Origin: JBMYRH01 sp049602155
GTDB lineage: Bacteria; Myxococcota_A; UBA9042; PHBI01; JBMYRH01
Reading direction: 5' to 3'
Assembly: GCA_049602155.1 (NCBI GenBank)
Contig: JBMYRH010000013.1
Coordinates: 116,811-180,810, forward strand
DNA: 64,000 nt
Shown here: positions 42,625 through 51,285 of the stretch, in pieces
Position numbering within the stretch: the stretch's first letter is position 1
Layout of the letters: each line of letters begins with the position of its first letter
Notes under the pieces: generated by a model
The model's input: only the letters and a program-made list of their open reading frames with translations
Told to the model about the DNA's origin: nothing
The model's database searches: none
Program-made: the position numbers and the translations under genes

Positions 42625-42701
42625 GGTCCCCTACCGACCACTGCCAACCTGGCCTTCTGTGCCTACCCGTGTCCTACCCAGGTAGCGGTCGGTGGGGGTC
42701 C
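42625..42701 (+). ncRNA. Long-hairpin candidate structured RNA, copy B
   Basis: GGTCCCCTACCGACC (42625-42639) pairs with GGTCGGTGGGGGTCC (42687-42701), 14 of 15 counting one G-T; after one mismatch, five more pairs continue inwards (42641-42645 with 42681-42685). The loop contains CCGTGTCCTACCCAG at 42667-42681, identical to copy A. The stem sequences of the two copies are unrelated, as expected if the structure rather than the sequence is kept. It lies in the 566-bp gap 42414-42979. Confidence 0.45.
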
Positions 42702-42847
42702 CTATGACCCCTCTCACGTGGCGTTCCATGCTGCCGATAGCGTGTGCTTGGCGCTCAGCGTCGCCATCTCCGTGCGCATTCGCAGCTGCGAGGGCGGTTT
42801 TTGCATCACTTTAGATGTGCCACTCGTCGCCATCTGGAGCTCTGAGT

Positions 42848-42899
42848 GTACCGATCGGTACAAATGATGTTGCGCACGTACCGGTCGGTACATTATGGT
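42848..42899 (+). promoter_or_regulatory. Promoter with two GTACCG-NN-CGGTAC operators
   Basis: Palindromes at 42848-42861 (GTACCGATCGGTAC) and 42878-42891 (GTACCGGTCGGTAC) have identical 6-base arms and are 30 bp apart. The second lies in the 18-base spacer between TTGCGC (42870-42875) and TATGGT (42894-42899). This is the usual placing of a TetR-type repressor site. The controlled gene is the Cys-rich lipoprotein at 42980. No matching regulator gene is next to it. Confidence 0.6.
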
Positions 42900-42979
42900 G
42901 GCGTCAGGGTTGGGGAGCTGTGCCTGCCGTTGAGTTGACGTGACGTGCACAGCGCCCTGGAACACGCGGAGGAGCTGTG

Positions 42980-44485
42980 ATGCGCAGGGAACGTTGCCGT
43001 TTGGGAGTGTGGGTCATTGTGGTGTCAGTGATGTGGCTGGTCACAGGCTGTGAGGGCCTGATGATACCGCTTGATTCCTCGGACGATGAGGTGACTGAAG
43101 CGCAGGAAGAGCGGTACTCCGTGCACCCTGTGCAAGAGGCTGTCTCTCCCCAAAACACCCCGCCTCCTCGGGAGACGGAGTCGGTGGGTGCGGATCGCGA
43201 GCAGGAGACCGTGACCTCACAGCCCGAGGGTGAGGGCGTGTCTCCGGAGCCGCAGGGCCCGGGGCAGGGGGCCGACCCTGGCGAAACGCCTGCTCCGGAG
43301 GTGGCTGGCTCGGGAGCCTGCCCGGACTTTGAGTCCTTTGAGCCGATGCTCGATTGCTGTGGCGGCACCGGCAGCTGCGTACCGATGAATGCGCTGCCGC
43401 CGAGTCTTCAGTCCCAAGTGTCGACCTGTGATGACGGGTCGGCCTGCGTCCCGAAGGGCATCATCACGAGCATCGTTGAGGAGGGGGGCTTTTGGCCTCG
43501 CGTATGCGATTCATTGGGCGGCGCACCAGGCGTGTGTCTCTCGACGTGTATCCCCAAGGTCGGGGAGTTCGCGTCACTGCTTCCACAGGCTGTGTGTGAG
43601 GCGAGTGAGCGCTGCGCGCCCTGCATCGACCCGCTCACCGGCCAAGACTCCGGAGCTTGCGGTGATGGGCTGCAGTGTTTTCCGAATGAAGAGGCGCCTC
43701 CTGTCGAAGCAGAGGAGATCCTCGAAGAGGAGGTCATCGAGGAGCCCGCTGCGTCTTTCTCTTGTGACAACCCACCGACGGAGCCCATCGTGGATGTGGA
43801 GAGCTTCCCATCTTGTGGGATCGAGGCGCACTGCGTCCCCGCGGCTGCTGTTGAGCCGGACCTCCAGGAGAAGCTCTCGACTTGTGACGGGGGCTTCTGC
43901 GTCCCAGACCCGATGATCGCATCAGCGGGCTTCTTCGTATCGCCGACGTGCACATCGGTGAGCGGGATGGAGGGACGTTGTATGAGCACGGTCTTGCCGG
44001 ATATCGCTGCGCTAGAGGGGAGCCTCCCCGTGGACATCTGCGCCGATCATGAGCGCTGTTCGCCCTGCTGCGACCCGATGACAGGCCTCTCGACCGGGGT
44101 GTGTGATGAGGGGTGTGATATCGGACCAGAGGAGGGCTGCACCGGGGTCTCCGAGTACGTAGAGTGCTGTGGGGGGGAGGGCCATTGCATTGGGCCTGAG
44201 TTGATCCCGGATGGCCTCGAGGGGTCATTGGCGAAATGCAAAGGTGAAGCGGCCGGCAACCTCTGTGTGCCCGATGCGATGCAGTCTCCTGATTATGAAG
44301 GAGAGGCATGCCTCGGGAATTCGCTGATCTTGGGTCAGTATCACGGGGTCTGCTTACCGAAGTGTCTGAAGATCTTCCTCGAGATCAGCTTTGATAAGTC
44401 GCCCTGCGCTGCGGGCCATATGTGTGTCCCGTGCGAGGATCCGCTCACGGGGGGCGTCACTGACGCCCCGGGATGCCAACCCTAG
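42980..44485 (+). CDS. Cys-rich lipoprotein with three tandem repeats
   Basis: 501 residues from ATG 42980 (GGAGGAG six bases ahead; the GTG one codon earlier is too close). Lipobox VTGC (Cys24), an acidic Pro/Glu linker to about 110, then three related units of some 110-130 residues, each with about 10 Cys in a conserved order (CCGG-x-G-x-CVP..., STCD-G-CVP..., C-PC-DPLTG). The units start near 113, 263 and 389. Such disulfide-rich surface lipoproteins are frequent in Myxococcota-like genomes; function unknown. Expression looks regulated by the double operator upstream. Confidence 0.75.
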   Translation: MRRERCRLGVWVIVVSVMWLVTGCEGLMIPLDSSDDEVTEAQEERYSVHPVQEAVSPQNTPPPRETESVGADREQETVTSQPEGEGVSPEPQGPGQGADPGETPAPEVAGSGACPDFESFEPMLDCCGGTGSCVPMNALPPSLQSQVSTCDDGSACVPKGIITSIVEEGGFWPRVCDSLGGAPGVCLSTCIPKVGEFASLLPQAVCEASERCAPCIDPLTGQDSGACGDGLQCFPNEEAPPVEAEEILEEEVIEEPAASFSCDNPPTEPIVDVESFPSCGIEAHCVPAAAVEPDLQEKLSTCDGGFCVPDPMIASAGFFVSPTCTSVSGMEGRCMSTVLPDIAALEGSLPVDICADHERCSPCCDPMTGLSTGVCDEGCDIGPEEGCTGVSEYVECCGGEGHCIGPELIPDGLEGSLAKCKGEAAGNLCVPDAMQSPDYEGEACLGNSLILGQYHGVCLPKCLKIFLEISFDKSPCAAGHMCVPCEDPLTGGVTDAPGCQP

Positions 44486-44550
44486 GTGTCTTCGGCGTGG
44501 GTGCGTGGGGGTGGCTACATACCCGCGTGCACCTGTGCTAGCGTCGCCTC

Positions 44551-45402
44551 ATGACGTTGCCCGACTGCCTGAGCCCGAACTCGTTGAGCCCGCTTGCGCT
44601 CTTTTTGCGCTCTCTGGCCCTCTCAGCGCTGGGGATCGGCTGTGGCTCGTTGCTCTTCCCGAGCGAAGCGAGCCTGGTCGGTGTAGGGCTCTTCGCCTTC
44701 TCTCAGGGGAAGACTGTAGAGGCCCTCCTCGATCGCAACCGCGATGAGATTTGGGGTGAAGTGATCTCTCCGGCCCGTGCCAACCTCAAGCTCGCCATGT
44801 CCTTGATGGTGATCTTTTTAGGGGTCTTCGCCACCTACCTATTTGCCGTCCAAATTGTGGCGGGTCACTTCAACGATTTGGCCCCAGTTGAGCGGCTCTT
44901 CGATAAGCAAATCGGAGACTTTGGAGCCGGGCGCTTCGAAGATATTGTCTTCGCTGAGTTCGTCTTGATCCTGAAACACAACGCGGGCGTGCTCTTCGCG
45001 TGCTTCAGCTTCGCGCTGATCTACCGGCACGCCGGGATGCTGCTCGTCTTGGCATGGAACGCCTCCGTCTGGGGCGCAGTCTTCTCGTACCTCAGCCTCG
45101 TCGCGACTGAGAATGATAGCGGGATGGCGACCTCGGCGCTCTATCCGGCGGCCTACGCGAGTAAAACGCTGGTCTGCATCCTCCCGCACTTGATCTCGGA
45201 AGCCGTCGCGTACGTGCTGGTGGCCATGGCCGGGGTCTTCACGAGCCTCGGGCTTGCCCGTCACAAGATCGGCTCTGACTCCTTCATGCAGGTGACGCGC
45301 GCAATCCTGAACATCTTCCTCTACGCGATAGCTTGGCTGTGCCTCGCTGCTGCGATTGAGGCGTATGGGGCGCCTTGGCTGAGGCAGTTGATTTTCGGCT
45401 GA
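44551..45402 (+). CDS. Stage II sporulation protein M-like (SpoIIM/DUF95) membrane protein
   Basis: 283 residues with about six helices. The segment ILPHLISEAVAYVLVAMAG matches the P-H-x3-E-x4 helix of the SpoIIM family, and KHNAGVLFACFSF the N-x-G-x6 helix. Most bacterial members are unrelated to sporulation and of unknown function. It sits between the two exported paralogues with 66- and 78-base gaps. Confidence 0.65.
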   Translation: MTLPDCLSPNSLSPLALFLRSLALSALGIGCGSLLFPSEASLVGVGLFAFSQGKTVEALLDRNRDEIWGEVISPARANLKLAMSLMVIFLGVFATYLFAVQIVAGHFNDLAPVERLFDKQIGDFGAGRFEDIVFAEFVLILKHNAGVLFACFSFALIYRHAGMLLVLAWNASVWGAVFSYLSLVATENDSGMATSALYPAAYASKTLVCILPHLISEAVAYVLVAMAGVFTSLGLARHKIGSDSFMQVTRAILNIFLYAIAWLCLAAAIEAYGAPWLRQLIFG

Positions 45403-45480
45403 GCCTTGACCGGCTTGAGCGCGACACTTTAACGTCTCTCTTCGCAAGATTGTCGTCATGTGAACTGAGAGGGGAAGGCC

Positions 45481-46050
45481 ATGAAACGTCTCATGCCATT
45501 GTTTGCGCTGTTGCTGCTCGTTGGAGCGGCCGGCTTTATCGTCTACTCCACAGATCAAGATCCGACGGGGCAGGCCACAGGCCAGAGTCCGGCGAACCTC
45601 TTGTGGTCCGACATGTCCACCTATGAGGGCTCCTTCCTCAAGTCCTACCGGGGCGCCTTTGAGACGGAGCAACCAGAGCCGATGGAGGTCCTAGAGGCTT
45701 TCAATGAACTCGGCTTCGCGGTGACGGGGCACGGCGGTTTTTGGCGCAAGACGGTCCGTGACCAATGGCTTGGGTGCCAAATGAATGCGGAGATCGCCGC
45801 GTGCAAGTCCCTTGAGAAGGCGTTCGACGAGTTGTCGGATTGGGATGCTTTCCAAGAGAAGATCTCGAAGGTCTCGGACGCCGGAGCGAAGCGCTTCCTG
45901 GCTCGGAATCACCGCAAAATGCGCGCCTACATGACGCGATACGTGCCCGCTGAGAAGAGCGCGACCTCCATGGAGGAGACGGGTTTTTATAAGTCGCACC
46001 TCGCTGAAGCGATGACGAGTGGCCTCACGATGGAGGACGACGATCTGTAG
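45481..46050 (+). CDS. Exported protein, paralogue 2 of 2
   Basis: 189 residues with an N-terminal anchor or signal (RLMPLFALLLLVGAAGFIVYS), the paired Cys region (GCQMNAEIAAC) and MEDDDL end. About 83% identical to the protein at 41844-42413. AGGGGAAGG precedes the ATG. The copy has no long-hairpin element upstream (only 78 bases to the SpoIIM gene). Duplication with conservation of all Cys, Trp and Gly suggests both are functional. Family unknown. Confidence 0.75.
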   Translation: MKRLMPLFALLLLVGAAGFIVYSTDQDPTGQATGQSPANLLWSDMSTYEGSFLKSYRGAFETEQPEPMEVLEAFNELGFAVTGHGGFWRKTVRDQWLGCQMNAEIAACKSLEKAFDELSDWDAFQEKISKVSDAGAKRFLARNHRKMRAYMTRYVPAEKSATSMEETGFYKSHLAEAMTSGLTMEDDDL

Positions 46051-46137
46051 CCCAGGTGAGGCGGTTCGACCTCGAGAGAGGGCGTCCGTTTCCTTGCGTG
46101 ACAGCGTCTGAGGAAACCGCCTGAAGGATCCCTCACC

Positions 46138-47286
46138 TTGCGTATTCTTCACCTGACACGCGATCTTCCTCCCGCGTCCAAGGGGGGGATCTCTACTGCT
46201 GTTGGAGGCCTCATCGCTGCGCTCGGTGACGCAGGTCACCCCTGTGATGCGCTCTCATTTGATGGGTGGCGGCCAAGTCGGCATGAGACGGGGCCGCCAG
46301 CACTCTGCGTCGAGGAGGGCGCCCATGGTCAGGTGCTCCGGGTCAGCGGTCCCGCGGAACTGGAGCAGGCGAAGCGCTTCAGCCTTGCCTGCGCTCCCGA
46401 CCTTATCCACGTGCACCATGGCATGCTCTGGGAGTTTGCGGCGCTGCTCAGGGCGGTGCTCAAGGTCCCAGCGCTCTTCACCCTCCATGTCCACCAAGCG
46501 AACCTCAACGCGCTGCGCGGTGTCGATGAACGGACAGCGAGCCTCGACGGCCAAGAGCGTGCGCTGCGCGAGGCTGACTTAGTGTGTGCGCCCTCGCGCG
46601 CTTGCTGCGCGGCGGTCGCCCGGGACTACCCGGAGGTCACGCCTTGGACCACGCCCCTGGGTATTCAGGACAGCGCGTGCATCAGAGATGTCGCCGCATC
46701 GAGGTCTCCCCAGGCGCCCGAGACGCTGACCTATGTGGGCCGCTTCGCGGACGTCAAAGGCACGCGTGAGTTCTTGGCGGTGGCTCGCAGCCTCCTGCGC
46801 CGGAGGCCCGGGCTTCGAGTGCGCGTGGTCGGGGGCGTCCCCGACAACCAGAAGGCGGATCGACGCTGGCGACGTCGATGGTTTGAGGAGACAGCTCCGG
46901 AGTGCTTGGAGCGGCTTGAGTTCACCGGATGGGCGTCTGGAGTTGAGCTGACTGGGCACCTTCGGGAGGCGAGCGTCTTGTTGGTCCCGAGCTGGACAGA
47001 GACTTTTGGCCTGACGGTCTTGGAGGGGATGCTCCACGGTGTCCCTATCGTCGCCAGCGCTTGCCCGGCCATCGCAGAGCTCCTCGTGGAGGGACACACA
47101 GGGCTCATGGTTCCGCCGAGGGACATCGGCGCTTCTATCACGGCAGTGGAGCGACTCTTAGACGATCCAGTCCTCGCATTACAGCTCGCTCGCAACGCTG
47201 CTGCGGTTGCGCGTCAACGTCACCTCTGGGGAGCTTGTGTGGTCGACACGATCGAGGCCTACCACCATGTAATCTCCCGGGCTTAG
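46138..47286 (+). CDS. Family GT4-like glycosyltransferase
   Basis: 382 residues from TTG 46138. GT-B fold: the N-terminal half begins RILHLTRDLPPASKGGIS, the nucleotide-sugar half has VGRFADVKGTREFL and the E-x7-E motif in SWTETFGLTVLEG. It transfers a sugar from a nucleotide donor, with retention, to an unknown acceptor, probably an envelope glycan. Single gene, 87 bases after paralogue 2. Confidence 0.85.
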   Translation: MRILHLTRDLPPASKGGISTAVGGLIAALGDAGHPCDALSFDGWRPSRHETGPPALCVEEGAHGQVLRVSGPAELEQAKRFSLACAPDLIHVHHGMLWEFAALLRAVLKVPALFTLHVHQANLNALRGVDERTASLDGQERALREADLVCAPSRACCAAVARDYPEVTPWTTPLGIQDSACIRDVAASRSPQAPETLTYVGRFADVKGTREFLAVARSLLRRRPGLRVRVVGGVPDNQKADRRWRRRWFEETAPECLERLEFTGWASGVELTGHLREASVLLVPSWTETFGLTVLEGMLHGVPIVASACPAIAELLVEGHTGLMVPPRDIGASITAVERLLDDPVLALQLARNAAAVARQRHLWGACVVDTIEAYHHVISRA

Positions 47287-47381
47287 TGCAGCGCAGGGCA
47301 CGCTAGAACATCCCTGCAGTGATAGGTTGGAGCCTCGTTGGGCTTGCCCTTTGTTGCTTGTGCGAACACAATTGAGGGCTG

Positions 47382-48725
47382 ATGAATCTACTTGTCCTCA
47401 TCGGTTGCGTGACGATCGCCTTCGCGATCCTTGGGTTTGTGACCCTGATCGCCTTGCTCGCTATGCGCTACAGTCATTGGTCTGCAGAAGTGGGGCTCCC
47501 ACCGAATCGTTACCTCCTTGGGCTCGCACAGCGGTTTCGGCAATGGGGTAGGGTGCTCGAGACGCGCTTTACGCCGCCATCGGAGCGGCTGCTGACGCTC
47601 GCCCATGGCCATGTCGTCAGTCAGTACATGATGACGGCGGCGCGCCTCGGGATCGCGGACGCCTTTGAGCGCGACGCGCGACCCGCCGCAGCAGTGGCTG
47701 AAGAGCTGAACCTGCATCCGGGCACGGTGGCGCATATCTTGCGGGTCCTTGCTGGGCATGGGTGCTTTGAGATCGTCGCAGGCACGGAGCATATGGTGCG
47801 CCATAACTCCGTCTCCGCGCTGCTGCGTACCGACCACCCCCGCAGTCTGCGCCCCATGTTGCTGATGCTCGCGGAGAGCTACGGGGCGTGGGACAAGGCT
47901 CCCCAGATGGCGGGCAGCGGTGTCTCTGTGTTTGTGGAGCGGTCTGGTGGAGAGACTTTCGCCGAGTCGCGCTTCGCGTCGGCGGCCAACCCCGACGAGC
48001 GCCCCGTGTCTGGTGAGGTGATGTTGCGCTCTGCTGAGGCCTCGCTCTTTCGCCTGAGCGAGGGGGGGCTCTTGGCGGACTATGAGTGGCATAGCCACGG
48101 TCGCATCTTCGACCTCAGTCGCAGCCGTGGGCGCTTCCTCTCGGCCATCTTGAAAGCGAACAAGGAGCTCGTCGGGGTGGTCTGGGACACCCCTGATGCC
48201 AGCGTTGCGAGCCAGACATGGTGGTCGCGCTTCGCCGAGGCCGTCGTTGAGCGCGTGACATTCTCAAGCGCCGAGAGTTTGGGTGAGCTGCCGGTGCTTC
48301 GCTCAGGGGACGCCCTGCTCTTGGGGTTCGTCTTGAGTACGCTCGACGACGAGAGCGCCCTTGAGCTGCTGATGGTGCTTCGCGGTCACATCGGTGGGTT
48401 GGATGTGCCGATCTTGGTCGTGGACATGGTGTTGGAAGATCGAGAGTCAGCTCGGGTGAAGTTGGTGATGGATGCCCAGGCCCGAGGGCTTGGACCGATC
48501 CGACACCGCACACAATCGGGCTGGCAGGCGCTCCTGTTGAAGGGCGGCTTCGCTGTGGCCGAGGTCACACCCTGTCGTGGTTACGCCTCTGTCATTCGAG
48601 CCCGCCCCTTGGAGGGCGTGACGTTGCCGACTTCACCCTCTGAGCAGAACGGTGAGAAGGAGGCGTCAGGTCCGGAGGGCAAGGCGAATGAGACGAAGCC
48701 GTTGCTCACCCCGAATGCGGCGTAG
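47382..48725 (+). CDS. O-methyltransferase-like protein with N-terminal membrane helix and weak SAM motif
   Basis: 447 residues. A membrane helix (about 5-28) comes first, then the dimerisation winged-helix of plant-type O-methyltransferases (residues about 70-160, MTAARLGIADAFE and NLHPGTVAHILRVLAGHGCFE). Motif I, normally D-x-G-x-G-x-G, reads DLSRSRGRF and lacks the glycines, so SAM binding may be lost. The end is Ser/Glu-rich and disordered. A membrane-anchored, perhaps non-catalytic, relative; no membrane helix is usual in this family. Confidence 0.6.
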   Translation: MNLLVLIGCVTIAFAILGFVTLIALLAMRYSHWSAEVGLPPNRYLLGLAQRFRQWGRVLETRFTPPSERLLTLAHGHVVSQYMMTAARLGIADAFERDARPAAAVAEELNLHPGTVAHILRVLAGHGCFEIVAGTEHMVRHNSVSALLRTDHPRSLRPMLLMLAESYGAWDKAPQMAGSGVSVFVERSGGETFAESRFASAANPDERPVSGEVMLRSAEASLFRLSEGGLLADYEWHSHGRIFDLSRSRGRFLSAILKANKELVGVVWDTPDASVASQTWWSRFAEAVVERVTFSSAESLGELPVLRSGDALLLGFVLSTLDDESALELLMVLRGHIGGLDVPILVVDMVLEDRESARVKLVMDAQARGLGPIRHRTQSGWQALLLKGGFAVAEVTPCRGYASVIRARPLEGVTLPTSPSEQNGEKEASGPEGKANETKPLLTPNAA

Positions 48726-48825
48726 GTGACTGCCTGACAGCCGCACGGAGATGGACCTACGGGGCGCCATAGGATATGACCCCCGTGTACCTTCGCGCAC
48801 CCGGACCACATTGGAGGAGCGGACG

Positions 48826-50319
48826 TTGCACCGTGTCATCGTAATCGGTGGAGGGATCTCAGGGCTGGCTTCAGCTTGGGAGATTCGTCAGCGGTGTCCG
48901 GGTGTTGAGGTGATCATCCTCGAGGCCTCGAAAGATGTCGGCGGTTGCATTCGGACGGAGCGCCGCGAGGGCTTCGTCTTTGACCATGGTCCAGCTGGCT
49001 TCCTCAATCGGCACCCATCGACCCTGCGTATCGCGCGCTCGCTCGGCCTCGCCGACGAGATCGTCAGTGGATGTGAAGAGCGCCGTCGGCGCTTTATCCT
49101 CTCCGATGGACGTCTTCGTCGATATCCGGACAGCCCATCGACATTCCTCGGGAGTGACCTGCTCAGCCTCAAGGCGAAGGTCCGCATGCTCATGGAGCCC
49201 GCGATCCCAAGATCTCGTCCTCGTGCCGACGAGAGCGTCGGCGCCTTCGCGAGGCGCCGTCTTGGGAAGGAAGCTGCGGAGCTGATGTTTGATCCGGTGA
49301 TGTCGGGGATCTACGCGGGCAGCTCGGATCGCCTGAGCCTGCGAGCGACGCTGCCGCAGATGGCCGCCGTGGAGGATGACCGACGCAGCTTACTCGTCAC
49401 CATGTTGCGCTCCAGAGGCCGGGGCCACCGCGGCCGTGGTGCCTCGCCGACGGCCCTCGGTAGCCGTCGCTACGTCTCCTTCAAGGGCGGGATGGGTAGC
49501 CTCGTAGATGCCCTGAAAGACGCTCTGCGCGACGCGATCCGCCCTGACAGCCCTGTGCTAGACGTCGCACGTGATGGTGAGCATTGGCGTGTGATGGTCG
49601 GCGGAGACGCCCCTTGCGAGCTGGTCGCGGATGCGGTCGTCTCGGCGGCCCCTGCGACCGCGGCGCGACATTATTTGGCCGGCCTCGATCCGCGCATTGA
49701 TGCGAGCTGCCGCGCTGTTCCCTACGCCCCCGTGGTCGTGGTTGGGCTGGGGTTCCACGAGGCCGACGTGCCGCATCCTTTGGACGGCTTTGGCTACCTG
49801 ATCCCGAGCCGCGAGCGAGGGAGCGTCTTGGGTGTCCTCTGGCCGACCAGTATTTACCCCGGTTACCGCAGCCCTGACGGTCACGTGCTGATGCGCGTGG
49901 TGCTCGGGGGAGAGCGGGATCGCTCGATTTGCGACTCCGATACCGACTCGTTAATGGCTGCGGCTCGTGCGCAGCTGAATCGTGTCATGGGGATCGCGGC
50001 TAAGCCGATGTTCGGGAGCGCAGCGCGCTATCCCCTTGGGCTCCCACAGTATCGCGTTGGGCATGATGAGCGCATCGAGGAGATGGACCGCGCGCTCGCG
50101 CGATTGCCGGGCCTCCATGTCATCGGAAATGCGTTCAGGGGCATCGGGCTCAACACGTGCACGGCGGTCGCAGAGCAGACCAGTCGGGCCATCGCGAAGT
50201 ACTTGGGGAGCCGACACGGCGTCACGACAGTCGCGTCGGACATTCAGCCGATTGGTCGGCCTCTGACCCTTGTCTCTGAGGGCTCTAACGTGGCTCGTCG
50301 GATCGGGTCTTCGCGATAA
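48826..50319 (+). CDS. hemY: Protoporphyrinogen oxidase (FAD, HemY type)
   Basis: 497 residues from TTG 48826, chosen because GGAGGAG lies six bases ahead. FAD motif GGGISG (8-13) at the very start, E-A-S then GGCIRTE, and the C-terminal GNAFRGIGLNTC typical of oxygen-dependent protoporphyrinogen oxidases. It makes protoporphyrin IX, the precursor of the hemes used by the many cytochromes here. The C-terminal 30 residues are an extra tail. Confidence 0.9.
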   Translation: MHRVIVIGGGISGLASAWEIRQRCPGVEVIILEASKDVGGCIRTERREGFVFDHGPAGFLNRHPSTLRIARSLGLADEIVSGCEERRRRFILSDGRLRRYPDSPSTFLGSDLLSLKAKVRMLMEPAIPRSRPRADESVGAFARRRLGKEAAELMFDPVMSGIYAGSSDRLSLRATLPQMAAVEDDRRSLLVTMLRSRGRGHRGRGASPTALGSRRYVSFKGGMGSLVDALKDALRDAIRPDSPVLDVARDGEHWRVMVGGDAPCELVADAVVSAAPATAARHYLAGLDPRIDASCRAVPYAPVVVVGLGFHEADVPHPLDGFGYLIPSRERGSVLGVLWPTSIYPGYRSPDGHVLMRVVLGGERDRSICDSDTDSLMAAARAQLNRVMGIAAKPMFGSAARYPLGLPQYRVGHDERIEEMDRALARLPGLHVIGNAFRGIGLNTCTAVAEQTSRAIAKYLGSRHGVTTVASDIQPIGRPLTLVSEGSNVARRIGSSR

Positions 50320-50491
50320 AGCGCTTTAGGTACAGACCTAGCCCTACTGTCCCGACTACGCCGACCACTGCGATGATGAGCGAGCCGCTTTGTCCGGTCT
50401 TGGTCCAATTGAGGACCGACCAGGCGGAGAAAGAGAGGCCACCAAAGATGGCGGTACCCATGAGTATCTTGTGCATCATGATCAGCTGCAT
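50285..50491 (-). CDS. Small two-helix membrane protein
   Basis: 68 residues, two hydrophobic helices (about 9-26 and 36-53), basic end. It overlaps the 3' end of hemY by 35 bases on the opposite strand. Not recognised. The helices and lack of an alternative in this gap make it plausible, but it could be spurious. Confidence 0.4.
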   Translation of the reverse strand: MQLIMMHKILMGTAIFGGLSFSAWSVLNWTKTGQSGSLIIAVVGVVGTVGLGLYLKRFIAKTRSDEPR

Positions 50492-50597
50492 GACGCCAAC
50501 TTAGAGAGTCTTTAGGGTGGCGCCAAGGGGGATCTGCGTTGACCATTCTATTTGGGTGCCCTATGCAGACATTCACCGCCGTATTGGAGGCACCACC

Positions 50598-51275
50598 GTG
50601 GACGGACCGTACACACGCTACGAACGCTCGACCTTGTGGCTGGTTCGTGGGGGGGATCTCGAGGTGGGGGGCTTGGAGTCCGACGCTCAGCCCTGCTTTG
50701 AGGCAGATGTAGGGCCCTTCTATATCTCGAAGACGCCGCTCACGAACATCCAATACGAAGTGTATCGGCCTGAGCATCAGCGTCCGGTGCACAGCCCTGG
50801 TGATGACCACCCGGCGGTGGGGATCTCCTTTGAAGATGCTCAGGGCTACTGTGACTGGTACAGCGAGCGGACGGGGAAGAGCTTTCGACTCCCGACAGAG
50901 GTTGAGTGGGAGCACGCGGCCAAGGCTGAGACGGACGAAGCGGTCTGGTTTCGCAATGCATCCGATGCGGAGCGCTACGTATGGCACGCCGGCAACAGTG
51001 ATGGGCGACTTCACCCGCAAGAGGCCAAGCGCGCGAACCCCTTCGGGCTCTATGAGATGCTCGGCGGGGTGTGGGAATGGACGAGCTCAAAGTACCGTCC
51101 ATACCCGATCGTCGAGGGTGACGGACGGGACGCGCGCGGTGGCTCGGACAGGCGCGTGCTTCGCGGTGGGTCTTTCCGCTGTCCGTTAGAGGAGTTGACG
51201 TGCACGTTGCGTCGGGGTGAGTCTCCAGACATCCGCTTGGACGATGTCGGTTTTCGTATTGTCCGTAGCCTGTGA
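50598..51275 (+). CDS. Formylglycine-generating enzyme (SUMF1) family protein
   Basis: 225 residues from GTG 50598, with GGAGG eight bases ahead; a GTG at 50517 is a longer option. The FGE-sulfatase fold is clear: PVGISFEDAQGYCDWYSERTGKSFRLPTE and LYEMLGGVWEWTSS, ending LRGGSFRC. The first Cys after GGSF matches the catalytic Cys of copper-dependent FGE; a second Cys follows seven residues later rather than five. So it may or may not be a true FGE; many family members have other roles. No sulfatase gene is near. The Sco-like gene starts 11 bases after it. Confidence 0.75.
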   Translation: MDGPYTRYERSTLWLVRGGDLEVGGLESDAQPCFEADVGPFYISKTPLTNIQYEVYRPEHQRPVHSPGDDHPAVGISFEDAQGYCDWYSERTGKSFRLPTEVEWEHAAKAETDEAVWFRNASDAERYVWHAGNSDGRLHPQEAKRANPFGLYEMLGGVWEWTSSKYRPYPIVEGDGRDARGGSDRRVLRGGSFRCPLEELTCTLRRGESPDIRLDDVGFRIVRSL

Positions 51276-51285
51276 GGAGGAGTGA

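Noticed and set aside
41671..42701. Transposon ends (MITE) for the two long hairpins
   Set aside because: The arms differ completely in sequence between copies and there are no obvious target-site duplications; shared sequence lies in the loop.
42848..42891. Palindromes as targets of the TetR protein encoded at 54622
   Set aside because: Half-sites GTACCG and GTGAAC differ, and the TetR gene has its own tandem GTGAAC/GTTCAC operators.
46059..46122. Terminator after exported paralogue 2
   Set aside because: AGGCGGTT and AACCGCCT are complementary but about 50 bases apart and no T-run follows.
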